In this document: one piece after another, positions 9,425 through 17,559 of the stretch | Position numbering within the stretch: the stretch's first letter is position 1 | How the letters are laid out: each line of letters begins with the position of its first letter | Source of the DNA: Enterobacter sp. Ag1 | GTDB lineage: Bacteria > Pseudomonadota > Gammaproteobacteria > Enterobacterales > Enterobacteriaceae | Assembly: GCA_000277545.1 (NCBI GenBank) | Contig: AKXM01000046.1 | Location: 62,001 to 126,000 of the forward strand | Direction: 5' to 3' | Length of the DNA stretch: 64,000 nucleotides | Made by a program: the position numbers and the translations under genes | Notes under the pieces: generated by a model | Databases searched by the model: none | Told to the model about the DNA's origin: nothing | The model's input: the letters and a program-made list of their open reading frames with translations, nothing else

Positions 9425-11353
9425 TCAAACAGGGCGAATACTATCTTCATCCAGCTCAGCATCAAAGAACCTTTGCAGAGTCTGAATATTGCTGTCGTTG
9501 CTCATCGCCTCGCGCGCCTGCGCCAGCTTCTCTTCGTAGATAGCCTGACGCCACTCCAGCGGCGTGCGGCGAGCCAGATTATCATCTTCAATAATAGTCA
9601 GTTCTATCGCTTCGCCATGGTGCGAACTCAGGGCATCTGACAGCGTTTTTTGCGCCGATGGCGAATTCAGGTGGCGCTGGCCAGGACGCAAATGCAGGCA
9701 AACCCGGTTGCCGTCCACCTCTTTCCAGGCGTTAAGCGCCAGCTGTTGTACCAGCTTTGGCAGCACCAGCTGATTGATTTCCGCCGCCCATTCATCGCGC
9801 TCGATAGCCTCTTCGGCCAGCTTCTGCGCCAGCTCCGGCGTTTTTTCATGCTCAAGCGCCTTTTTCAGCGCCTTGGGTGTAGCGACCGGTTCAGGGGCGA
9901 CTTCCGTCGGATTTTGTGCCTTCCAGCGATAGGCTTCAGGCTTCGCTGGTTTTTCCAGCGCCGTCGGCGCAGGGCGCGCCTGAACGCGTTCGGTCACCGA
10001 GGCCAAACGTTCCAGCGCGGAGCTTTTTGCCGGCCGCGCTAGTCGTTGCGCTGCCGGCTCATTCTTTTTTGCTTTATCAGCCTCCTGCTGGCGCATCAGT
10101 TGGCTGCGCGCCTGGAGGATCTGGCTGGTGGCATCCGGCAGCGGAGAGGCTTCCCTGTCCGGCGGCGGTGCCGCCTGCTGCTGCCTTACCGCTGGCTGGT
10201 GTGAGACCGGGTTAATCACGGGAATGCTTGCCGCCTGGCGAGGTGCTTCCGGCTCAGGCAGCGGCTTGCGCGGATGGAAAGCCAGCGCGCGCAGCAGCGT
10301 CATTTCTACGCCCATTCGGCGATCCGGCGCCCACGGCAGCTCTTTGCGGCCAATCAGCAATGTCTGGTAATAAAGCTGCACGTCGGCCGGGGGAACAACG
10401 CGGGCAAGCTCTCGCATGCGCTGTTCGATGGCTGCCATATCGCTGCCAAGGGCGGACGGAGAAAGCTGAACCATCGCCACGCGGTGCAACAGCGCGGACA
10501 TTTCTACCAGCAGAGCTTCCCACTCCACGCCGCGCGCGGCTGCGTCGTTCAGCAATGCCATGACTCGCTGGCCGTCAGCCTGGACGACAGCTTCAATCAG
10601 CGACAGCGCCTGGTCATCATCCAGCGTGCCGAGCATTGCGCTGACGGCGGCGGTTGTGACCTGCCCGTCGCCGCTGGCAATCGCCTGGTCGGTGAGGCTC
10701 AGCGCATCACGCAGGCTGCCGTCCGCCGCGCGGGCTAACAGCTGCAGCGCGCGGGGCTCGCTCACGACCTTCTCTTCACCAAGAATGTGCTCCAACTGAT
10801 GGCGGATCTGTTCGACGTCCAGCGCTTTCAGGTGGAATTGCAGGCAGCGAGAAAGAATGGTCACCGGCAGCTTTTGCGGATCGGTAGTGGCCAGCAGGAA
10901 TTTTACGTGCGGAGGCGGCTCTTCCAGCGTCTTAAGCAGCGCGTTAAAGCTGTGGCGCGAGAGCATGTGCACTTCGTCAATAAGGTAGACTTTAAAGCGG
11001 CCACGCGCGGGGGCGTACTGCACGTTGTCCAGCAGATCGCGGGTGTCTTCTACTTTGGTGCGCGAGGCGGCGTCTATCTCAATCAGGTCGACAAAGCGGC
11101 CCTGTTCTATTTCGCGGCAGTTATCGCAGACGCCACAAGGGGTCGCGGTAATACCGGTTTCGCAATTCAGCCCTTTCGCCAGCAGACGGGCGATTGAGGT
11201 TTTCCCCACCCCACGAGTGCCGGAAAAAAGATACGCATGGTGGATGCGGCCCAGCGACAAACCATTAGCCAGCGCGGTCAGTACGTGTTGCTGGCCGACA
11301 ACATCAGCAAAAGTTTGGGGGCGCCATTTGCGGGCTAAGACCTGGTAGCTCAT
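9425..11353 (-). CDS. dnaX: DNA polymerase III subunits tau and gamma
   Basis: Clamp-loader ATPase of the replicative polymerase. Full-length tau is 642 aa. The N-terminal AAA+ domain shows the Walker A GTRGVGKTSIARLLAKGLNC, a zinc module (CETGITATPCGVCDNC), Walker B LIDEVHML and the sensor 1 region LLATTDP. After a low-complexity Pro/Ala/Gln linker (about residues 370-500) come the tau-specific DnaB- and alpha-binding domains. A programmed -1 frameshift signal at codon 430 would yield the 431-aa gamma form. The transposon described below begins 91 bp upstream of the start codon, cutting dnaX off from apt, its usual upstream neighbour. Confidence 0.96.
   Translation of the reverse strand: MSYQVLARKWRPQTFADVVGQQHVLTALANGLSLGRIHHAYLFSGTRGVGKTSIARLLAKGLNCETGITATPCGVCDNCREIEQGRFVDLIEIDAASRTKVEDTRDLLDNVQYAPARGRFKVYLIDEVHMLSRHSFNALLKTLEEPPPHVKFLLATTDPQKLPVTILSRCLQFHLKALDVEQIRHQLEHILGEEKVVSEPRALQLLARAADGSLRDALSLTDQAIASGDGQVTTAAVSAMLGTLDDDQALSLIEAVVQADGQRVMALLNDAAARGVEWEALLVEMSALLHRVAMVQLSPSALGSDMAAIEQRMRELARVVPPADVQLYYQTLLIGRKELPWAPDRRMGVEMTLLRALAFHPRKPLPEPEAPRQAASIPVINPVSHQPAVRQQQAAPPPDREASPLPDATSQILQARSQLMRQQEADKAKKNEPAAQRLARPAKSSALERLASVTERVQARPAPTALEKPAKPEAYRWKAQNPTEVAPEPVATPKALKKALEHEKTPELAQKLAEEAIERDEWAAEINQLVLPKLVQQLALNAWKEVDGNRVCLHLRPGQRHLNSPSAQKTLSDALSSHHGEAIELTIIEDDNLARRTPLEWRQAIYEEKLAQAREAMSNDSNIQTLQRFFDAELDEDSIRPV
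10029..10086 (-). promoter_or_regulatory. Programmed -1 frameshift signal in dnaX (gamma production)
   Basis: On the minus strand, a Shine-Dalgarno-like AGGAGG (10086-10081) lies exactly 10 nt before the slippery heptamer A AAA AAG (10070-10064). The heptamer ends at codon 430, and the -1 frame then reads GAA TGA. Downstream, GCCGGC (10058-10053) pairs with GCCGGC (10034-10029) and the inner GCGC blocks also pair, giving a GC-rich stem. This is the three-part E. coli arrangement and predicts a 431-residue gamma subunit. Confidence 0.92.
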
Positions 11354-11408
11354 CTGGAGTTAGGCTCTGGTTCGCGGGAAAGGTGAATCGAGGGGGTAAT
11401 GCTAACAT

Positions 11409-11431
11409 AAGCCCCGCCCGCTGGGCGAGGC
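11409..11431 (-). repeat. Terminator-like hairpin, copy 1 (dnaX leader)
   Basis: The minus-strand RNA would form GCCUCGCCC/GGGCGGGGC with a 3-nt loop. The same 23 bp recur at 24418-24440 as the apt terminator. The transposon's target duplication begins inside the last bases of this hairpin. Confidence 0.75.
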
Positions 11432-11443
11432 TTGTGATATCTG
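11429..11443 (+). repeat. Target-site duplication, left copy
   Basis: GGCTTGTGATATCTG sits immediately outside the left tip of the element. The identical 15 bp lies immediately outside the right tip (24287-24301). Confidence 0.9.
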
Positions 11444-11470
11444 TGTTAACACCAAGCTGTAATGTCCCCT
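11444..11470 (+). repeat. Left terminal inverted repeat
   Basis: It begins TGTTAACACC and contains AATGTCCCC at 11461-11469. A second AATGTCCCC follows at 11485-11493 (24-bp period). The reverse complement of 24260-24286 agrees at 20 of 27 positions. Confidence 0.85.
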
Positions 11471-11517
11471 TTGAACCATTCTAAAATGTCCCCAGACAAT
11501 TCTCTGGGGGATTTTTC

Positions 11518-12858
11518 ATGATCAAAGAGACTGTTACGATGAGTCATAAGGAACTCCACCGACTTCAGATTATTCAGGAGTCAATTAATCGACATATTAC
11601 TCAGGAACAAGCTGCGGCACGCATTGGCATTTCTATTCGGCAGGTTAAACGTCTGGTGCAACGGTATAGAAATGAAGGGCCTTCTGGTCTGGTTTCCCAC
11701 CGACGTGGAAAGCGTCCTAATAATTCCTTTTCTACTGAATTCAGAGCAACAGTAATTTCACTCCTCAAAGGCCGTTACGCTGATTTTGGACCTACGTTTG
11801 CGTGCGAAAAATTGCGCGAGATACACGGTTTATCTTTATCCGTTGAAACTCTCAGAAAGTGGATGATAGAAGAGGGGTTATGGCGTGAACGCCGTCGTAA
11901 AATTGCCCGTATATATCAACGCCGCATGCGACGACCATCTTACGGTGAACTGATCCAGATTGATGGCTCACCTCATGACTGGTTTGAAAATCGAGGCCCC
12001 AGATGTACACTGATCGTTTTCATTGATGATGCCACCAGTGCGTTGATGGCGTTGCGTTTTGTGCCTGCTGAAACAACCCGGGCTTACATGGAAACCCTCC
12101 GGGGTTACCTTAATGATCATGGCGTACCGCTCGCTCTCTACTCTGATAGACACAGTATATTCAGGGTAAATAACCCAGAGCGGGAAGGTGAGCTGACCCA
12201 GTTCACTCGTGCGATAAAGACACTGGGCATCGAGCCAATCCATGCCAACAGCCCGCAGGCAAAAGGGCGGGTAGAGCGCGCCAATCAGACACTACAGGAC
12301 AGGCTGGTCAAAGAAATGCGGCTTCAGAATATCAGTGATATTGAAACAGCAAATGCATGGTTGCCGACCTTTATTGAAGCCTATAACAACCGGTTCGCTA
12401 CGTCGCCTCGTACTACTGATAATGCTCATCTTGATGTGCACCATTCTGAAGAGGAACTGGGTTATATCTTCAGCCTACAGGCGAAGCGCGTTCTGTCTAA
12501 AAATCTCACTTTCCAGTACAAAAGCAGTGCGTTTCAGGTACGCAGTGAGGGCCGGGGATATCGACTTAGGCATTCGGTTGTTACTGTATGCGAGAACTTT
12601 GACGGTGAAATTAACGTTCTGTATGACGGGAAAGCGCTGGGCTGGGAAAAGTATGTTGATGGCCCGGAGCCTATACCACTGGATGATGAAAAGAGTGTCC
12701 ATGAACGAGTGGATAATGCCCGTATTGATTTACGCTCAAAATACTATGTTAAACCTAAAGCTGACCATCCCTGGCTTACGCGCCGAACGCAAAGTCATCA
12801 GCAAGTTAAGCCCCCGAAGTTACCTAAAAAGAAGCCTGATCCCGATAAAAAAGATTGA
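11518..12858 (+). CDS. ISNCY/IS1202-type DDE transposase
   Basis: A 446-aa transposase; ATG 11518 follows the ribosome-binding site GGGGGA. Residues about 25-50 form an HTH (TQEQAAARIGISIRQVKRLV), followed by a basic linker and an integrase-core (rve) domain. The acidic triad is visible: D149 in QIDGSPHDWF, D210 in YSDRHSIF and E253 in GRVERANQTLQ. The C-terminus is very basic (PKLPKKKPDPDKK). IS1202-type enzymes, formerly pooled in ISNCY, are known for long target duplications, which suits the 15-bp repeats here. Codon use is more AT-rich than in the neighbouring housekeeping genes. Confidence 0.9.
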   Translation: MIKETVTMSHKELHRLQIIQESINRHITQEQAAARIGISIRQVKRLVQRYRNEGPSGLVSHRRGKRPNNSFSTEFRATVISLLKGRYADFGPTFACEKLREIHGLSLSVETLRKWMIEEGLWRERRRKIARIYQRRMRRPSYGELIQIDGSPHDWFENRGPRCTLIVFIDDATSALMALRFVPAETTRAYMETLRGYLNDHGVPLALYSDRHSIFRVNNPEREGELTQFTRAIKTLGIEPIHANSPQAKGRVERANQTLQDRLVKEMRLQNISDIETANAWLPTFIEAYNNRFATSPRTTDNAHLDVHHSEEELGYIFSLQAKRVLSKNLTFQYKSSAFQVRSEGRGYRLRHSVVTVCENFDGEINVLYDGKALGWEKYVDGPEPIPLDDEKSVHERVDNARIDLRSKYYVKPKADHPWLTRRTQSHQQVKPPKLPKKKPDPDKKD

Positions 12859-13113
12859 AACCAAGATCGATTCGGTTGAGTGCATATCCATTCATAGGGT
12901 AGATTCTTAAGTCGCGTTTCTGGTGTTCATTTTCGGGTGGTTTGTTACTTGTTTTACCGGGGATATGCCAGAAACGCGCTGAGTCAGTCTGGGCGGTGCG
13001 CGTAATGCGGCGTTATGGTAAATAGCCTATGCTAATGTCCGCTAAGAGCGAGAAGCGGACGTTTGGTTGACGAACTATATATATAAAAAAACATAGCCCG
13101 TCAGAATTGTGTT
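12859..13113. other. Non-coding region downstream of the transposase
   Basis: It contains an 11-bp inverted repeat, CGCGTTTCTGG (12913-12923) / CCAGAAACGCG (12968-12978), and a hairpin GTCCGCT...AGCGGAC near 13038-13060. Neither resembles the element's terminal repeat. No coding frame is supported. Confidence 0.5.
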
Positions 13114-13524
13114 TTAGGGTTTGCTGATAACTGCAACATATAAAATTGAACCATCATTTTCATGGCTTACCGGTCCACTGACCCGTACCAGGTCCTGAGC
13201 ATCGAAGTGCTGCCCGTTCCAGACTTTCTGCGGGATGCGGACTTTGATGGTACCGGTTGGGTCGCGGAACGTATACCACTCGTCCTGCTGCTGGCTGACA
13301 ACATTGCCTTCCAGTGTGATCCACGCCCCTTCGTGCATTGACGATACGATCTGAATCCGGCTTTGACTATTCTCCTGCTGAACTTTATGACCGGCATACA
13401 TGTGCTCAGTGACGACAGGCTCTTTCTCTGCGGAGAAGCCACCTTGCGCTGCCAGAGCAGGAATGGCGATGAACGAAGTGAGTAACACTCCGGTGACGAA
13501 CTGACTGAAATATTGTTTTTGCAT
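13114..13524 (-). CDS. YgiW/YdeI-type periplasmic OB-fold (BOF) protein
   Basis: A 136-aa secreted protein from ATG 13524, chosen because GGA precedes it and a clean signal peptide follows (residues 1-25, cleavage after ALA). The mature part is the single-strand OB-fold family of YgiW/YdeI stress proteins: WITLEGNVVSQQQDEWYTFRDPTGTIKVRIPQ...VRVSGPV. Family members contribute to peroxide, cadmium and cationic-peptide tolerance. Two G/C-tract palindromes lie directly upstream, the first only 25 bp before the start, so it is likely co-regulated with the metal exporters. Confidence 0.82.
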   Translation of the reverse strand: MQKQYFSQFVTGVLLTSFIAIPALAAQGGFSAEKEPVVTEHMYAGHKVQQENSQSRIQIVSSMHEGAWITLEGNVVSQQQDEWYTFRDPTGTIKVRIPQKVWNGQHFDAQDLVRVSGPVSHENDGSILYVAVISKP

Positions 13525-13548
13525 AGCAGATTCCATTTATAATTTTAC

Positions 13549-13564
13549 ATCCCCCATGGGGGAT
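13549..13564. promoter_or_regulatory. G/C-tract palindromic operator 1
   Basis: ATCCCCCATGGGGGAT is a perfect 16-bp palindrome. It lies 25 bp upstream of the OB-fold gene start, where the core promoter should be. It resembles the G-tract operators of RcnR/CsoR-family repressors. Confidence 0.7.
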
Positions 13565-13604
13565 ATTGTCGATGATAAATGAGCGGCTATAAAAGCTCAA
13601 TTCC

Positions 13605-13623
13605 TATCCCCGGCAGGGGGATA
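13605..13623. promoter_or_regulatory. G/C-tract operator 2
   Basis: TATCCCCGGCAGGGGGATA is a near-palindrome of the same type, 41 bp further upstream of operator 1 and in the same promoter region. Confidence 0.6.
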
Positions 13624-13697
13624 AAAATATGATGGGCTTCAGAAATATAAAACCCACCGGTTGGTGGGTTCAGGCGTGAGATTCATACAGGAGAAAA

Positions 13698-14828
13698 TCA
13701 GCTCGTTACGCCGATCCAGCCGTGATAGCCCATGTAAATGCCGACAAGTGCAATCAGTACGCTTGAGAAGTATGGAGCCCGCCGCGCCAGCGTATCCAGG
13801 CCACTCCAGCGTTTGGTTGCCTGACGAACGCTGAAAGCCGCCGCTGCGCCCACTGAAACCAGCGTGATCGCTAAACCGATGCTGAAACACAGTACCAGCG
13901 CGGCACCGAGCGTAAATTCCTTCACCTGGATGCAGAGCAGCAAAACGGTAATGGCTGCCGGGCAAGGAATAAGGCCGCCGGTCAGGCCGAACAGGATTAT
14001 TTGTCCGGTGGTTACGCTGCGATTCGCAAAACGTTTTTTGATGTCGTTCGCATGCGCTTTTTCGTGAGCATCCTGATATTCGCGAGAATTAACATCCAGA
14101 CCTTCCAGCGAGGAATGATCGTGGTCGTGTTCATGTTCACGGAATTCCACATCATAATCATGCACATGGCCGCGATGGCCTAAAGACAGGCGAACATCAA
14201 AGCTGTGTGGCTCCGGGATCGCCAGGGCCGATTCCATAAACCCGTCTTTTTCGACGAAATCAAATACCTGTGAAAATGTCCCTGGACCACGGTTGGTCAC
14301 CAGAGAAATGTCGCGAGCTTCCCATTTCTTGCCGCTGAGCGAGCGTAAACGCCAGTGAGGGGGTTGTCCTTCTTCGAAAATCGAGAGTTCAACGCTGCCA
14401 TGGCCCGTATCGATGATGCGGGTTTCGTCATGATCGTGATGACCGTGGCTGTGTTCCTCTTCCTGCTCCATCTTCCACAGCTTTTCGCCGCGCCAGGTTC
14501 GCCAGAACATCCATGCCGCCGTACCGAGAATGATGACGGCGGAAATCAGCTGAAACCAGGGTTCGGCTGATTCAGCAGTGAATTTCTGACTGATATACAT
14601 TCCGCCGAACGCAATGAGCCAGACAACAGACGTATGAGAAATTGTCGCGGCAAGCCCCAGTAATACCGCTTGCTTGACCGTTCCCCGGATGGCCACAATA
14701 AAGGCGGCCATCATCGTTTTGGAATGCCCTGGCTCCAGTCCGTGAAGCGCACCGAGCAAAATAGCGCTGGGGATGAACAGCCAGGCATTGGCCACGCCTT
14801 GCTGTAAAAGAGTGGAAAAATCAGTCAT
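13698..14828 (-). CDS. RcnA/NcrA-type nickel/cobalt efflux protein
   Basis: A 376-aa inner-membrane exporter of the NicO family. The first helices contain the family motif HGLEPGHSKTMMAAF, and a later pair has GLIPCPAAITVLLLC. Between transmembrane helices 3 and 4 is a long soluble loop (about residues 110-245) with His-rich tracts (EEEHSHGHHDHDE and HEHDHDHSS), much longer than in E. coli RcnA (274 aa). It is encoded 12 bp downstream of the CsoR/RcnR-family gene and is presumably derepressed by the same metal. Ni or Co export is the expected role; other divalent ions are possible. Confidence 0.88.
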   Translation of the reverse strand: MTDFSTLLQQGVANAWLFIPSAILLGALHGLEPGHSKTMMAAFIVAIRGTVKQAVLLGLAATISHTSVVWLIAFGGMYISQKFTAESAEPWFQLISAVIILGTAAWMFWRTWRGEKLWKMEQEEEHSHGHHDHDETRIIDTGHGSVELSIFEEGQPPHWRLRSLSGKKWEARDISLVTNRGPGTFSQVFDFVEKDGFMESALAIPEPHSFDVRLSLGHRGHVHDYDVEFREHEHDHDHSSLEGLDVNSREYQDAHEKAHANDIKKRFANRSVTTGQIILFGLTGGLIPCPAAITVLLLCIQVKEFTLGAALVLCFSIGLAITLVSVGAAAAFSVRQATKRWSGLDTLARRAPYFSSVLIALVGIYMGYHGWIGVTS

Positions 14829-14840
14829 GTTTCGCTTGCC

Positions 14841-15110
14841 TTAAAGATATTTAGTTATCTCTTTAAATTCGCTAAGCGTCTTATCAGACTCCGTGTGGTC
14901 AGCATGAAGGGCATCCTCCAGGCAGTGATCCAGATGGTCATGAATTAAGGTACGCTTCGCATTCGTTATCGCCTTTTCCACAGCGTGCAGTTGCTGGGCG
15001 ATATCCAGACATGCTTTCTCATCTTCGAGCATCTGGATGGTACTTTTCAGGTGCCCTGCGGCACGTTTAAGTCTTTTAATAATGTCAGGGTGTGATGCAT
15101 GAACGGTCAT
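14841..15110 (-). CDS. RcnR/CsoR-family metal-sensing repressor
   Basis: An 89-aa all-helical DUF156 repressor. The key ligands can be read as C34, H59 and C63, with the 25- and 4-residue spacing of the W-X-Y fingerprint. This Cys-His-Cys set is that of CsoR and the nickel sensor InrS, whereas E. coli RcnR has His at the last position. H4 and H7 near the N-terminus could add a ligand for Ni or Co. It sits upstream of the exporter gene, with four matching G/C-tract palindromes in the element. NcrB of nickel-resistance loci is the closest functional analogue I can name. Confidence 0.88.
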   Translation of the reverse strand: MTVHASHPDIIKRLKRAAGHLKSTIQMLEDEKACLDIAQQLHAVEKAITNAKRTLIHDHLDHCLEDALHADHTESDKTLSEFKEITKYL

Positions 15111-15160
15111 GGTTTATCCTCTCCAGGTGGAAGGGATAAGATAATGTGTATCAACGCCAT
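15107..15160 (-). CDS. Possible 17-aa leader peptide overlapping the repressor start
   Basis: An ATG at 15160 opens a 17-codon frame, MALIHIILSLPPGEDKP. Its TGA overlaps the repressor ATG in an ATGA junction, so its translation would be coupled to the repressor. An AGGAGAGG lies about 25 bp upstream, which is too far for an ideal ribosome-binding site. This is a weak, purely structural call. Confidence 0.25.
   Translation of the reverse strand: MALIHIILSLPPGEDKP
15114..15139. promoter_or_regulatory. Imperfect palindrome over the repressor ribosome-binding site
   Basis: TTATCC (15114-15119) and GGGATAA (15133-15139) flank a partly symmetrical centre, and the element contains the GGAGAGG ribosome-binding site of the repressor gene. 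It looks like a degenerate member of the operator family and could allow autoregulation. Confidence 0.4.
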
Positions 15161-15215
15161 GGTCACACTTTTTATCGGCTTATCCTCTCCTGATACGTTG
15201 TCTTTTTTTGGGAAA

Positions 15216-16514
15216 TTACTTCTCTTTCTTCGGCCAGGACGGATGTTCATCGTCAATGACGAAATCATGCTCATGGGTCGATTCGTTGTTTGTTTCCGGG
15301 TCTTTGTGGCTGTGAACCTGAGCGTACACTTCATGCTCAGGACGCCAGATAAGTACGGCGGTGACCAGCGACAATGTTGCCACAACAGTCAGGGCGATGA
15401 ATGAAGCCTGTGTCCCCCATGCCGCACCAACCCATCCGGCCAGCGGATAAGTCACCAGCCAGCATGAATGTGACAGTGCAAACTGGGCGGCAAACAGCGC
15501 CGGTCTGTCTTCCGCTGTTGACGAACGGCGCAGCAGGCGACCACCCGGTGTCTGAGAAAGTGAATAGCCCACCCCCAGCAGTGCCCAGAGCACAACCAGC
15601 GTGATGTAATCCTTCAGGAAAATGCCTGACCCCAGGCCAATGACTAAAAGCGCCGTACCTGCAAGCATCGGCATACGGTCGCTCATGTTGTCGAGGAGTC
15701 TGGGGAGAACCAGGGCCGATACCATGGACCCCACGCCGAAGAAGGCCAGCGCAATAGCGGTAGACCGCTGTGAGAAACCAAAGTCCGCCTGAACCAGAAC
15801 GACGGTGTTGACGATAACCATTGCACTCGCTGCCGCTACGGCCATGTTGAGTGCCAGCAGGCCGCGCAGTCTGGGCGTTTTCAGGAAGATGCGCATACCT
15901 CGTGTAGTTTTGTCATAGATGCTGCGTTTGACCGTTAACGCTTTCATCTTCGGCAGTGTCACGGAAACAACCAGAGCTGCTGAAGCAAGGAACCCGACTG
16001 CCGTACCGGCAAACAGGTTGTGGAAACTCATGACCGTCAGCAGTGCAGCCGCCAGCATAGGGCTGATGACGCTTTCAAGATCGTAGGCCAGACGTGACAG
16101 AGACAGCGCCCGGGTATATTCACGTTCGTCAGGAAGAATATCCGGGATAGTTGCCTGGAAAGTAGGCGTAAACGCCGCCGAGGCAGCCTGAAGAATGAAG
16201 ATCAGGATGTAGATTTCCCATATCTGGGTGACAAAAGGCAGCGTGATAGCCACGAGAGCGCGAACCAGGTCCAGTGTTACCAGCATGGTGCGACGCGGGA
16301 ATTTATCGGCAAAAGCCGCCGCCACGGGCGCAACAAGAATATAGGCGCTCATTTTGATAGCCAGCGCGGTACCCAGCACTGCCCCGGCTCTGTCACCTGC
16401 GAGATCGTAGGCCAGTAACCCTAACGCAACGGTCGCCAGACCGGTGCCAATAAGGGCGATAACCTGTGCCATAAACAGGTGGCGATAGGTACGATTAGAA
16501 AGAATGTTGAGCAT
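15216..16514 (-). CDS. NreB/NcrC-like MFS metal exporter
   Basis: A 432-aa major-facilitator protein with about 12 membrane segments starting MLNILSNRTYRHLFMAQ. It has the MFS loop 2-3 motif ADKFPRRTMLV and the symmetrical RLLDNMSDRMPM. The C-terminus is His-rich and acidic (HSHKDPETNNESTHEHDF...EHPSW), as in NreB nickel exporters, where the tail binds metal. It is on the same strand as the repressor and the RcnA-type gene, 105 bp upstream of the repressor. A G/C-tract operator lies 27 bp before its start. A frame-disrupted copy of its N-terminus is found at 19040-19231. Confidence 0.87.
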   Translation of the reverse strand: MLNILSNRTYRHLFMAQVIALIGTGLATVALGLLAYDLAGDRAGAVLGTALAIKMSAYILVAPVAAAFADKFPRRTMLVTLDLVRALVAITLPFVTQIWEIYILIFILQAASAAFTPTFQATIPDILPDEREYTRALSLSRLAYDLESVISPMLAAALLTVMSFHNLFAGTAVGFLASAALVVSVTLPKMKALTVKRSIYDKTTRGMRIFLKTPRLRGLLALNMAVAAASAMVIVNTVVLVQADFGFSQRSTAIALAFFGVGSMVSALVLPRLLDNMSDRMPMLAGTALLVIGLGSGIFLKDYITLVVLWALLGVGYSLSQTPGGRLLRRSSTAEDRPALFAAQFALSHSCWLVTYPLAGWVGAAWGTQASFIALTVVATLSLVTAVLIWRPEHEVYAQVHSHKDPETNNESTHEHDFVIDDEHPSWPKKEK

Positions 16515-16540
16515 CAGGAAATCTCTTGGTTTGAAATCAC

Positions 16541-16557
16541 ATCCCCCCCAGGGGGAT
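16541..16557. promoter_or_regulatory. G/C-tract operator 3
   Basis: ATCCCCCCCAGGGGGAT, 27 bp upstream of the MFS exporter start. It has the same sequence logic and almost the same distance from the start codon as operator 1. Confidence 0.7.
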
Positions 16558-16747
16558 ATTCAAAGCATAGAGGGACCTGAAAAAAATGACAAGCTTTATC
16601 CGGGTGAGGAGGATACTGATTCGTCTGTTATCTTGGATGTTAAATAAAAAAGCTTCAGGTATCCCAGCGTTATACCTGAAGCAGCATAAAAAGTGTCGAA
16701 GGTGTTATCGCCGCTTCCCTGCGCAGCCCCTCCTGACGAGAAGGGAA

Positions 16748-17551
16748 TTAACTCAGTTGTCCCAGACAGGTTTTCAGGCTCAACCGGGTGGCTTCAATAT
16801 CACTATGGATAATGGTGCACCAGTCATCACGGTTAGCCCGAATGACCTCCAGCCAGTTATTCAGTGCCTGATTAAACGCCATGGTTTTCTCGCGCTGCGG
16901 CCAGCTCATCTGGTTAGTGCTGTAAATGTCCTGCCCTGGCTGCGGCATTAGTACGGTTTGCTGCGTCGACATCCGGGAAGTCACCGGCCAGGTATCAGAG
17001 TTGCCATCCCAGGAAGGCATCACCGGGAAACCCGCTCCGCGCAAGGCCATATCCCAGGTGGCATCAAACAGGTATGTTTTGCCCTGTAGCTCAAAAGCCA
17101 CAGTGTCATGAAATCCCTGTGTTTGCGGCAAAATTGCCAGAATATCCGCAGGTACAGGCAAATCAGCCCAGTCAAACCGCACCAGCTTTCGCTTTGCCGT
17201 AATGCCACCATCGGTCAGCAGTCGTTCGGCAGCAGCGGCTTTATGACGGCAGTCGCCAAAGCCCTGCTGAAACAGACTCATGCTTTCGCCATTCCATGCA
17301 CCGAGCTGATAGGGTATCCGCCTGACCAGCTCAAAAATGGCTCTTCGCAGTTCAGTTGAGCCAGGTTTAAGCCCGAGCGACTGCAAAACCCAGCCCGGCG
17401 TTATCGCCTCTTGTTGATTGCGGCGGGTGTTTATTTTTTGCCATGTTTCACTGACTTTTTCAGCCAGAGAGGCTGCCAGGGTTTCCCCCGGCAGTAATGT
17501 TGTCATCAGCAACGCTCCTGTGGTGGTGAGAAAATGTCTGCGCGTCAACAT
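16748..17551 (-). CDS. Tat-exported transglutaminase-like protein
   Basis: A 267-aa protein with a twin-arginine signal, TRRHFLTTTGALLM (residues 3-16), so it is exported folded. The mature domain has the order of the transglutaminase/cysteine-protease triad: Cys in FGDCRHKAAAAE (about residue 100), His in QGFHDTVAFEL (about 147) and Asp in LFDATWD (about 163). The start follows GAGGTG. It is 8 bp downstream of a methyltransferase-like gene, in an operon headed by a His-rich protein under operator 4. The substrate is unknown; a role in maturing or processing a periplasmic metal protein is only a guess. Confidence 0.7.
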   Translation of the reverse strand: MLTRRHFLTTTGALLMTTLLPGETLAASLAEKVSETWQKINTRRNQQEAITPGWVLQSLGLKPGSTELRRAIFELVRRIPYQLGAWNGESMSLFQQGFGDCRHKAAAAERLLTDGGITAKRKLVRFDWADLPVPADILAILPQTQGFHDTVAFELQGKTYLFDATWDMALRGAGFPVMPSWDGNSDTWPVTSRMSTQQTVLMPQPGQDIYSTNQMSWPQREKTMAFNQALNNWLEVIRANRDDWCTIIHSDIEATRLSLKTCLGQLS

Positions 17552-17559
17552 ATCGGGCG

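Noticed and set aside
12859-13113. A simple IS ending shortly after the transposase gene
   Set aside because: The inverted repeat at 12913/12968 is internal to this spacer and lacks the TGT/ACA tip and GACAT cores; no direct repeat matches the left flank.
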